DNA from: an uncultured Bacilli bacterium
Lineage (GTDB): Bacteria > Bacillota_I > Bacilli_A > RF39 > UBA660
NCBI GenBank assembly: GCA_910584165.1
Contig: CAJTZU010000003.1
Coordinates: 124,001 to 188,000 of the forward strand
DNA: 64,000 bases
Direction: 5' to 3'
In this document: positions 34,967-42,309 of the stretch, piece after piece
Layout of the letters: the number at the start of each line of letters is the position of its first letter
How positions within the stretch are numbered: position 1 is the stretch's first letter
Notes under the pieces: generated by a model
Database searches by the model: none
Told to the model about the DNA's origin: nothing
The model's input: the letters and a program-made list of their open reading frames with translations, nothing else
Position numbers and translations under genes: made by a program

Positions 34967-35452
34967 ATGGTTGAGTTTTTGTACTGTATTTTGATAGTTT
35001 TAATATTTCTGATAGGCTTTCTTTTTAAAATGTCTTCCTCAAAATATATTAAAAAAGAAATTGGGATTGATATTTCTTCTTGTGAAATTATAAAAGATTT
35101 AGATACTCACGGTGGGTGTATGGGGGGTGGTTCCTACTTATTAGTAGCAGATTGTGAAAAAGTTAGAGGAGATATTTTGCAACAAATGAGTAATTGAAAA
35201 AAATTTCCTTTATCAGAAAATCTTCAACTAGAAATTTATGGTGGAGAAAAAGATGGAGTTACTTTTGCTTCCAATGACTATGCTTCTATTCCTAAAATAG
35301 AAAACGGTTATTATTATTTTTATAATAGACATCATGAAGCAAAGAGTGCTTTTAGTGATGAAGATTTATTTGATAATTTTTCTTATAATTATACAGTTTC
35401 TTTCTATGATGAAGATACGAATTTCTTCTATTACTTTGAAATGGATACTTAA
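34967..35452 (+). pseudogene. Membrane-anchored small protein gene interrupted by an in-frame TGA
   Basis: Reading starts at 34967 with a transmembrane segment (3-22) and DLDTHGGCMGGGSY, then stops at TGA 35195-35197. The same frame continues open for 84 codons to TAA at 35450-35452, giving FPLSENLQLEIYGG, IPKIENGYYYFYNRHH and SFYDEDTNFFYYFEMD. That joins smoothly into one protein of about 161 residues, of a kind common in Firmicutes (D-T-H-G-G near the start, Y-Y-Y-F-Y-x-R-H later). The stop stands where Trp would fit (SN-W-KKFPL), so one G-to-A change (TGG to TGA) explains it. No ATG restarts the second part cleanly. Confidence 0.78.
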
Positions 35453-35463
35453 AAAGGTGATTT

Positions 35464-36207
35464 ATGAAAAAAAAGAGAATGAAAAAAGTTCAAAATTTAT
35501 GGTGTAGCTTTTTATTGATTGCTATATTTACTATTTTCCAACTTTATCAAAATCATATAAAGGATGCCAGTGCTACATTAAAGAAATCGTCAAATATAAA
35601 TTCAGTTCCTTCTTATTCTTTAAATGATATTCCAACTTATAATGGGGAACTTTCTATTATAATTGATAATAACATACCGCTTTTTAAGGAAGAAGATTAT
35701 ACGAATAAAAGTTTTGAAATTTATAGCGAATTAGATTCACTAGGAAGAGTTGGAACTGCTTTTGCTAATGTTGGGATGGATTTAATGCCAACTGAAAAAA
35801 GAGGAAGCATTGGAATGGTTAAACCAAGTGGTTGGCACACTGTAAAATATGATATAGTAGATGGAAAATATTTATATAATCGATGTCATTTAATTGGATA
35901 TCAATTAACAGGGGAAAATGCGAATGAAAAAAATTTAATGACTTGCACGAGAGCGATGAATACAATTGGTATGTTACCATTTGAAAATCGAGTAGCAGAA
36001 TACATTAAGGAAACTAAAAATCATGTTCTTTATCGTGTAACTCCTATTTATGAGAACGATAATTTGTTAGCAAATGGAGTAATTATAGAAGCTAGTTCTG
36101 TAGAAGATAGAGGTTCTAGTTTACAATTTTATGTATATGTCTATAATGCTCAGGAAGGTATTGAAATAAATTATCAAACAGGAGAAAGTAAATTGAAAGG
36201 GGATTAG
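35464..36207 (+). CDS. Exported DNA/RNA non-specific endonuclease
   Basis: A 247-residue nuclease of the EndA/Spd (beta-beta-alpha-metal) family. The signal or anchor is at residues 12-29. The catalytic site is YNRCHLIGYQLTGENANEKNLMT: the family's (D/N)R(G/C)H with general-base His, and the metal Asn in NEKN. RAMNTIGMLPFEN follows as in streptococcal DNases. Likely roles are nutrient scavenging or processing external DNA. It follows the interrupted gene and ends at its own terminator. Confidence 0.9.
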   Translation: MKKKRMKKVQNLWCSFLLIAIFTIFQLYQNHIKDASATLKKSSNINSVPSYSLNDIPTYNGELSIIIDNNIPLFKEEDYTNKSFEIYSELDSLGRVGTAFANVGMDLMPTEKRGSIGMVKPSGWHTVKYDIVDGKYLYNRCHLIGYQLTGENANEKNLMTCTRAMNTIGMLPFENRVAEYIKETKNHVLYRVTPIYENDNLLANGVIIEASSVEDRGSSLQFYVYVYNAQEGIEINYQTGESKLKGD

Positions 36208-36225
36208 AAAACTAATTCTTTTTTT
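36202..36225 (+). terminator. Terminator after the nuclease gene
   Basis: Arms GATTAG and CTAATT around AAAA, overlapping the stop, then seven T. The 130 bp that follow hold no gene, only an AT-rich stretch ending in a promoter. Confidence 0.7.
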
Positions 36226-36360
36226 GTCACTTAGAAGTCACTTTCCTTTTCTATAATTACTTTGTAGAGTGTTTAAGTCTATTTTTGAAGAAAAAAGTAT
36301 CAAAGAATAGTAAAATATAAGAGAAAAAGTGTTATTTTATAAGTTATTATAAGAAAAATG

Positions 36361-36369
36361 TGCTATAAT
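36361..36369 (+). promoter_or_regulatory. Extended -10 (TGCTATAAT) of the Dlt-like operon
   Basis: It overlaps the first possible ATG of the following frame (36358), which shows that translation must start further down, at 36406. It is the only clear promoter before the five-gene operon. Confidence 0.65.
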
Positions 36370-36405
36370 GGCTTTGGAATAGCAAATGAAAAAGAAGGAA
36401 GTGGC

Positions 36406-37923
36406 ATGATGTATAACATAATTGATTATTTAGAACAATCTGCTACCAGATATAAGGATAAAATAGCGGTTATAGAAGAGGATAAACAAATTACGTATTC
36501 TAATTTGCAAAATAGTAGTAAAGTTGTAGGTTCTTATTTTGCTGAGCAAAAAGTATTTAATGAGCCTATTCTTGTATTTATGGATAAAGGAATTGATACC
36601 TTAATTACTTTTTTTGGAATTGTTTATGCAGGATGTTATTATTCGTTAATAAATCCAGAATTACCAGAAAATAGAATTAACCAAATAAAAAATGTGACTG
36701 GCGCTAGATTTGTTGTTACAGATGATGAGCATCAGGAATTGGCGAGTACTTATTTTAAAGATATTCAAGTAAAAAATGTAAAAAAATTAAAACAAGGTAA
36801 CTTAAATGAAGCCGCTTTATTAGAGGCTAGGATAAATCATATTGATTATGACCCATTATATGTTAACTTTACTTCTGGTTCAACGGGGGTACCAAAAGGT
36901 GTAGTTATTTCTCACCGCTCTGTCATTGATTTCATTGATAAATTTACAGAAATTTTTCACTTTCATGAAAATGAGCGAATTGCAAATCAAGCGCCATTTG
37001 ATTTTGATGTATCCGTAAAAGATATTTATTCAAGTATTAAAGTAGGAGCTACTTTGGTTATTGTGCCAAAGAAATATTTTTCCACTCCATCTGCATTACT
37101 AGATTATTTATGTGATAATGAAGTAACAACGATGACTTGGGCAGTATCCGCTTTATGTTTGATTACTACTTTTCATGGATTAGATTATAAAGTTCCTACT
37201 ACTGTTGAAAAAATTATCTTTAGTGGAGAAGTAATGCCACTAAAGCATTTGAAACAATGGATGGAACATTTACCGAATACGATGTTTGTTAATATTTATG
37301 GTCCTACTGAGATAACCTGTAATTGTACTTATCATATCATTGATCGAAATCGTGAGTATGATGATAAAATACCAATTGGCAAAGCATTCCCAAACGAGAG
37401 AGTAATTCTTTTAGATGATGAGAATAATGAAGTTCATGAACCAAATAAAGTAGGAGAGTTGTGTGTAGCAGGTACCTCTTTGGCGCTCGGTTATTATAAT
37501 AATGAAGAACAAACTAGTAAGCATTTTGTTCAAAATCCTAATATTAAAAACTATATTGAATATATTTATCGTACAGGTGATTTGGCTTATTACAATAAAG
37601 AGGGAGAACTTGTATTTAATGGTCGAAAGGATTTTCAAATTAAATACCTAGGTCATCGTATTGAATTAGAAGAAATTGATAAAGCTATTATGGAATATGA
37701 TGAAGTTATTAGAAGTTGCACTATTTTTGATGAGGAAAAGTCAAAAGTATATGGATTTTATATTGGTGATATTTCTAAAAAAGATTTACATGCAAAATTA
37801 CGTAGTGCACTACCAGCTTATATGATACCAACTGTTTTAGTTCAAATGGAAGAATTTCCAATGACAAAAAATGGCAAAATAGATAGAAAAAAACTAATGG
37901 AATTAAAGGATGTGAAGAAGTAA
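36406..37923 (+). CDS. Amino-acid adenylating ligase, DltA-like
   Basis: Activates an amino acid as the adenylate and loads it on the carrier protein encoded two genes on. All core motifs are present: FTSGSTGVPKGV (A3), NIYGPTE (A5), YRTGDLAYY (A7), GRKDFQIKYLGHRIELEEID (A8) and PMTKNGKIDRKKL (A10, catalytic Lys). The pocket Asp is in FDFDVSV. Where Bacillus DltA has FCGEVLP, with the Cys reported to select D-alanine, this has FSGEVMP, so the substrate may differ. The ATG at 36358 overlaps the -10; GAAGG precedes 36406. The gene shares one base with the next. Confidence 0.88.
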   Translation: MMYNIIDYLEQSATRYKDKIAVIEEDKQITYSNLQNSSKVVGSYFAEQKVFNEPILVFMDKGIDTLITFFGIVYAGCYYSLINPELPENRINQIKNVTGARFVVTDDEHQELASTYFKDIQVKNVKKLKQGNLNEAALLEARINHIDYDPLYVNFTSGSTGVPKGVVISHRSVIDFIDKFTEIFHFHENERIANQAPFDFDVSVKDIYSSIKVGATLVIVPKKYFSTPSALLDYLCDNEVTTMTWAVSALCLITTFHGLDYKVPTTVEKIIFSGEVMPLKHLKQWMEHLPNTMFVNIYGPTEITCNCTYHIIDRNREYDDKIPIGKAFPNERVILLDDENNEVHEPNKVGELCVAGTSLALGYYNNEEQTSKHFVQNPNIKNYIEYIYRTGDLAYYNKEGELVFNGRKDFQIKYLGHRIELEEIDKAIMEYDEVIRSCTIFDEEKSKVYGFYIGDISKKDLHAKLRSALPAYMIPTVLVQMEEFPMTKNGKIDRKKLMELKDVKK

Positions 37924-39083
37924 TGGATTATGAGAAGTTAATACAAGAACATGGAACTCCAACATACCTTTATGATATCGAAACACTTATTAATCGTGTT
38001 AATTACTTAAAAAGCAAATTCGATGATGAAATTCACATGGTTTACGCTGTTAAGGCAAATACTTTTATTGCAAAAGAATTAGAACAAGATGTAGAGCGTT
38101 ATGAAATCTGTTCTCCGGGAGAATTTAGAATATGCAATAATCTTTCTATTGATAGAAAGAAAATGGTAATTTCAGGCGTTTATAAGGACTATGAAACAAT
38201 TGAAAATATGATTTCTAGTTATGATGATATTGGAAAATATACTATTGAGTCCGTTTCTCAATATGAATTATTAAAAGAACTTACTAGAAAGTATGAGCGA
38301 CATATTCATATTTTAATTCGTCTAACATCAGGCAATCAATTTGGTGTCAATGAAGAAGAATTTTTAACTATTTTAAAAGATAAAAACGAGTTTATTATGG
38401 TAGATGGAATTGAATACTTTTCAGGTACCCAAAAACATTCTATTAAAAAAATTAATAGAGAAGTTGATTACTTAGTGGAATTTATAAGTAAGTTGGAAAG
38501 TTCTTTAGGAATATCTTTAAAAGAGGTAGAATTCGGACCAGGGTTACCAGTTTTTTACTTTCAAGATGATGAATTTGATGAAGAAGAATTTTTAACAGAA
38601 GTAAACTTAGCTCTTCGCAAAATGAAAGGAAAGGTTATTTCTTTGGAAATAGGGCGTAGTATTGCTGCTAGTTGTGGTACTTATCTCACGAAAGTAGTAG
38701 ATATGAAGAGTAATAAAAATGGAAATTTTACATTGGTAGATGGTGGTATTCATCAACTCGTTTATTATGGTCAAACAATGGCTATGAGAATTCCTTTTTT
38801 TGATGTAATGCCAAAAAGGGATGGAGAGCTAAATACGTATAATTTATATGGTTCTTTATGTACTATCAATGATATTTTAGTGAAAAATATCACTGTTCCA
38901 AAGTTAGAAATAGGGGATGTTTTCCTATTTAAAAATGTTGGTGCTTATTCATCAACAGAAGGTATTTCTTTATTTTTAAGTAGAGATTTACCAAAAGTAT
39001 TAATTTGTAGTAGAGATAAAAAAATTAGTGTTGTTAGGGATAGAATAAAAACAAGTGAATTAAATTTCCCTAACTATCAATAG
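37923..39083 (+). CDS. PLP-dependent decarboxylase/racemase, fold type III (LysA/ODC group)
   Basis: A 386-residue alanine-racemase-fold enzyme. VYAVKANTF has the PLP lysine. EICSPGEF, VEFGPGLPVF and SLEIGRSIAAS bind the cofactor phosphate and ring. LYGSLCTINDIL is the Cys-containing active-site loop of group IV decarboxylases, and NVGAYSSTEGISLF the last PLP-contact Tyr. It differs from DAP decarboxylase in that loop (CTIND rather than CESGD), so the substrate is uncertain. Its place between DltA-like and carrier genes implies it makes the amino acid that is activated, or edits it. Canonical dlt operons lack such a gene. Confidence 0.86.
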   Translation: MDYEKLIQEHGTPTYLYDIETLINRVNYLKSKFDDEIHMVYAVKANTFIAKELEQDVERYEICSPGEFRICNNLSIDRKKMVISGVYKDYETIENMISSYDDIGKYTIESVSQYELLKELTRKYERHIHILIRLTSGNQFGVNEEEFLTILKDKNEFIMVDGIEYFSGTQKHSIKKINREVDYLVEFISKLESSLGISLKEVEFGPGLPVFYFQDDEFDEEEFLTEVNLALRKMKGKVISLEIGRSIAASCGTYLTKVVDMKSNKNGNFTLVDGGIHQLVYYGQTMAMRIPFFDVMPKRDGELNTYNLYGSLCTINDILVKNITVPKLEIGDVFLFKNVGAYSSTEGISLFLSRDLPKVLICSRDKKISVVRDRIKTSELNFPNYQ

Positions 39084-39096
39084 GAGTGTGTTTAAA

Positions 39097-39324
39097 ATGG
39101 AAAAATTAATTGAAATATTAGAAAGTTTACAACCAGATGTAGATTATGAAACAACAGAAAATTTAATTGACGGAAGATATTTAGATTCGCTAACAATCTT
39201 ATCTTTAGTGGCTGAGATAGAAGAAGAATTCGATGTTGAGATTCCAACAGTAGAGATTATTCCAGCCAATTTTAATTCTGCAAAAAAAATATATGAGATG
39301 ATTGAGAGATTAAGAGAAGAATAG
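39097..39324 (+). CDS. Acyl carrier protein, DltC-like
   Basis: A 75-residue acidic four-helix carrier. The phosphopantetheine serine is in RYLDSLTILSLV (Ser about 33), and FDVEIPTVEI leads to helix III. It is closer to DltC/PCP-type carriers of the MBOAT systems than to fatty-acid ACP. The start is ATG 39097 behind GGAG; the GTG at 39088 overlaps that site. It holds the activated amino acid for the MBOAT protein. acpS, needed to charge it, lies at the far end of the locus. Confidence 0.88.
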   Translation: MEKLIEILESLQPDVDYETTENLIDGRYLDSLTILSLVAEIEEEFDVEIPTVEIIPANFNSAKKIYEMIERLREE

Positions 39325-39334
39325 AGGATTTATA

Positions 39335-40924
39335 ATGAATTACTTTGATTTAACTTATATTTTTCTTTTCTTACCAATTGTCATTATTGTTTATAATATA
39401 ATGCCAAAAAAGATTAAACCTGCTATTTTGTTATTAGCAAGTTTTGTCTTCTTTTTTATGATTAGTAAGTTTTTGATTGCCTTTTTACTTTTATCTATCT
39501 TATCGGTTTATTTAGGCACAAGATGGATGTCAAAGGTTGATAGGAAACGTGATGAAGTTTTAGAGAGTACTGAAAAAGAACAAAAAAAAGAAATTAAAAA
39601 TAAGTATAGGCGAAGAAAAAAATTAATATTAATTTTAGTAATATTATTTAATATTACTTTTCTATTTGCTTTTAAATATTTAAAGTTCTTTACTTTAAAT
39701 ACTAATTTTTTACTAAATTGTATGCATGTTGGATGGAGAATAAAAGTATTTAAATTTATGGCCCCAATTGGAATTTCTTATTATACTTTACAAGCCATAT
39801 CGTATATAGTAGATGTTTATCAAGAAAAAGTAGAAGCAGATAAAAATATTATAAGAGTCTCTTTATATTTATCTTTTTTTCCACAGATTATGGAAGGACC
39901 TATTGCTAGATATAGTCAAACAGCACATGCTTTATATGAGCGTGTTAGAGTGAATTTTCAAAATTTTTGCTTCGGTTATCAACGTATCTTATATGGCCTT
40001 TTTAAAAAGTTTGTTATAGCAGATAGATTAAATGTAGTAGTGGGAAAAATATTTAGTAATTATCAAAATTATGATGGTATTACCATTTTTATGGGGATTG
40101 CTTTTTATACGTTATTACTTTATATGGAATTTTCTGGCACAATGGATGTTGTAATTGGTAGTGGAGAAATCTTTAATGTAAAAATACCTGAGAACTTTAG
40201 ACAGCCTTTTTTCGCCAAAAACATATCAGAGTTTTGGACAAGATGGCATATTAGTTTAGGTGCTTGGTTTAAAGACTATATTTTCTATCCTGTTTCTTTG
40301 TCAAAGCCAATGAAGAAATTGACGATGAGGGCAAGAAAAGGATTAGGAAATCATTTAGGGGCTTTAATTAGTGGCGCTATTGCTCTGTTTGCTGTTTGGT
40401 TTTTAAATGGATTATGGCATGGTGCAGGGTGGACTTTTCTATTTTATGGTTTATATCAATTTACCTTAATATTAAGTGGTAATATAGCAGAACCATTTAT
40501 AAAAGATTTATGCACAAAATTAAAAATTAATCGCCAAAATATTGCTTATCGAATTTTTCAATCTGTAAAAATGACTTTTTTTGTATTCATTGGAGAGCTA
40601 TTTTTTAGAGCTCCTACTTTAGAAGTAGGATTTGGAATGTTAAAAATGATGTTTACGAAGATTCATATTTCAACTCTTTGGAATGGCAATTTATTTAAGT
40701 TAGGCATGGATAAAAAAGATTTCTTAATTGTCTTTTTAGCCCTTATAGTCATTTTTATAGTCAGTATTTTACGAGAGAAGAATATTAATATTCGCGAAAG
40801 TATCAGTAAGAAAAATATTGGTATTCGCTGGTTAATTTATTATGCTCTTATTTTAGCGATTATTATATTTGGAGCTTATGGACCAGGTTATATTCCAGTA
40901 GATCCAATTTATGCAGACTTCTAG
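39335..40924 (+). CDS. MBOAT-family membrane acyltransferase, DltB-like
   Basis: A 529-residue protein with about 11-13 helices. The MBOAT signature is ISEFWTRWHISLGAWFKDYIFYP, and the catalytic-channel His lies in LNGLWHGAGWTFLFYG. A basic cytoplasmic loop (60-100) and FFPQIMEGPIARY match DltB. In Dlt systems this protein receives the aminoacyl group from the carrier inside the cell and passes it outside. It is cotranscribed with the ligase, decarboxylase, carrier and SGNH genes. Confidence 0.92.
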   Translation: MNYFDLTYIFLFLPIVIIVYNIMPKKIKPAILLLASFVFFFMISKFLIAFLLLSILSVYLGTRWMSKVDRKRDEVLESTEKEQKKEIKNKYRRRKKLILILVILFNITFLFAFKYLKFFTLNTNFLLNCMHVGWRIKVFKFMAPIGISYYTLQAISYIVDVYQEKVEADKNIIRVSLYLSFFPQIMEGPIARYSQTAHALYERVRVNFQNFCFGYQRILYGLFKKFVIADRLNVVVGKIFSNYQNYDGITIFMGIAFYTLLLYMEFSGTMDVVIGSGEIFNVKIPENFRQPFFAKNISEFWTRWHISLGAWFKDYIFYPVSLSKPMKKLTMRARKGLGNHLGALISGAIALFAVWFLNGLWHGAGWTFLFYGLYQFTLILSGNIAEPFIKDLCTKLKINRQNIAYRIFQSVKMTFFVFIGELFFRAPTLEVGFGMLKMMFTKIHISTLWNGNLFKLGMDKKDFLIVFLALIVIFIVSILREKNINIRESISKKNIGIRWLIYYALILAIIIFGAYGPGYIPVDPIYADF

Positions 40925-40934
40925 GAGTGATAGT

Positions 40935-41900
40935 ATGAAGAAATTTTTTAAAAGTATTGTTTTTGTATTTATTTTACTTCTTTTAGTAGAAACTCTTACA
41001 TTAGTATTATTACCAGGCAGAAATGTTAAAAAATATGGAGTATTTGAAGTAGCAGCTTATGAAATTTTAGGGGAAGAAGAAAATACGATTGATGTTATAG
41101 CAGCAGGAGATAGTTTAGTTTATAGTTCTCTTTCTCCTATGGAAATATGGAAGCATTTTGGTTATACTGTTTTTGACTGTGCCTCTGCTGCCCAAATTAT
41201 TCCGGATACTTATGATTTTTTGAAAGTTGGAATTAAAAGTCAACATCCTAAGATTGTGCTTATGGAAGCAAATGTTCTTTTTAGAGATCCTGCCAAAAAG
41301 AAACAAGAGAATAAACTACTTGATTATTTAAAGTATTATTTTCCAATTGCTAAATATCATGATAATTGGAAAAAGTATATTACTTATGGTAGAAAAAAAA
41401 ATTGGGCAAATGTTTATAAGGGATATAAGTTTATCAATAAAGTAGAGCCTGCAACTGAAATTCATCCTATGAGTGGTTCTAAAAAAAGAAGGGAAATTAT
41501 AAAAAGTAATTTACAAACTTTTGATGATATTGTAAAACTTTGTGAAGAGAATAATGTAAAACTAGTATTAGTCGCTTTCCCAACACAGAGTACATGGAGT
41601 TCTAAAAAGCATAATTCTACTCAGGATTTAGCAGAAAAATATGGTTTAGAATTTATAGATTTGAATTTAGTTGATTTAGGAATCAATTGGGAAACAGATA
41701 CTAAAGATGCTGGAAATCATTTAAATTATAAAGGCGCAATAAAAGTTTCCAAATATATTGGAAACTACTTAGAAAGTACAAATATATTAAAAGATCATCG
41801 CAAAGATGAAAAATATAAATCTTATATAAATGCTTATCGCATTTATTATCAGAATCATAAAGAACAATTAGATAAAATAGAAACGACTGCTATAGAATAA
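40935..41900 (+). CDS. Membrane-anchored SGNH-type protein, DltD-like
   Basis: Signal anchor at residues 4-24, then an extracytoplasmic SGNH-like domain. The nucleophile region is VIAAGDSLVYSS, and TKDAGNHLNYKGA supplies the Asp/His pair. At 321 residues it is shorter than classical DltD and closer to the SGNH partners of polysaccharide MBOAT systems. It is the likely final transferase placing the acyl group on an envelope polymer. The start is ATG 40935 after TAGGAG. Its last 46 bp overlap the 3' end of acpS on the other strand. Confidence 0.82.
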   Translation: MKKFFKSIVFVFILLLLVETLTLVLLPGRNVKKYGVFEVAAYEILGEEENTIDVIAAGDSLVYSSLSPMEIWKHFGYTVFDCASAAQIIPDTYDFLKVGIKSQHPKIVLMEANVLFRDPAKKKQENKLLDYLKYYFPIAKYHDNWKKYITYGRKKNWANVYKGYKFINKVEPATEIHPMSGSKKRREIIKSNLQTFDDIVKLCEENNVKLVLVAFPTQSTWSSKKHNSTQDLAEKYGLEFIDLNLVDLGINWETDTKDAGNHLNYKGAIKVSKYIGNYLESTNILKDHRKDEKYKSYINAYRIYYQNHKEQLDKIETTAIE

Positions 41901-42223
41901 TCACCATCATGGGAAATTGATAAAGAAAGATTTTCAATAAGAAAGTCTTTTTTTATTTGATTATGTAAGATAATAAAAGGGGCATTATTATTATCATGTG
42001 ATATTTCGATATCTTTCATGGAATAATGATTGATACCTTTTTTTAATGCTTTTAAAAAAGCTTCTTTTGCAGCAAACAAACCAGCTATTGTAGAAAGATT
42101 AGAATTTCTTTTTTGAATATATTGTAATTCTTTTTCAGTAAAAATAGAATTCATAATAGTTTTATTGTTTACGAGGTCTTGAAATCTATGAATATTTACT
42201 AAATCGATACCGTTTGAAATCAT
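41855..42223 (-). CDS. acpS: Holo-[acyl-carrier-protein] synthase
   Basis: Transfers 4'-phosphopantetheine from CoA to the serine of carrier proteins. A 122-residue AcpS trimer-type subunit: NGIDLVNIHRF (metal Asp) at the start, FTEKELQYI, GLFAAKEAFLKALKKGI (metal Glu and basic residues) and LSLSISHDGDYSIAVV at the end, all diagnostic. Its neighbour on the other strand is the carrier-containing operon. The 3' ends overlap by 46 bp, so the two transcripts are antisense there. A TGATATAAT promoter lies just upstream of its start. Confidence 0.94.
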   Translation of the reverse strand: MISNGIDLVNIHRFQDLVNNKTIMNSIFTEKELQYIQKRNSNLSTIAGLFAAKEAFLKALKKGINHYSMKDIEISHDNNNAPFIILHNQIKKDFLIENLSLSISHDGDYSIAVVSILSNCSL

Positions 42224-42238
42224 AACATCACCAAAAAT

Positions 42239-42287
42239 ATTATATCACATTTAATTTGACAAAAGAGTGTGAAACAGTTATTATAAT
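42239..42287. promoter_or_regulatory. Back-to-back divergent promoters
   Basis: On the minus strand an extended -10 TGATATAAT (42239-42247) serves acpS. On plus, TTGACA (42256-42261) and TATAAT (42282-42287, 20-bp spacer; TATTAT at 17 bp is an alternative) serve the CW_7 protein. The elements are only 8 bp apart. Confidence 0.6.
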
Positions 42288-42309
42288 ACACTTGTTAGGG
42301 GAGATATAC

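Noticed and set aside
35195..35197. In-frame TGA as evidence for TGA-tryptophan code or selenocysteine
   Set aside because: Many intact genes here end in TGA (for example at 29077, 31447, 33656, 34954) and Trp is TGG. No SECIS-like hairpin follows and the residue expected is Trp, not Cys.
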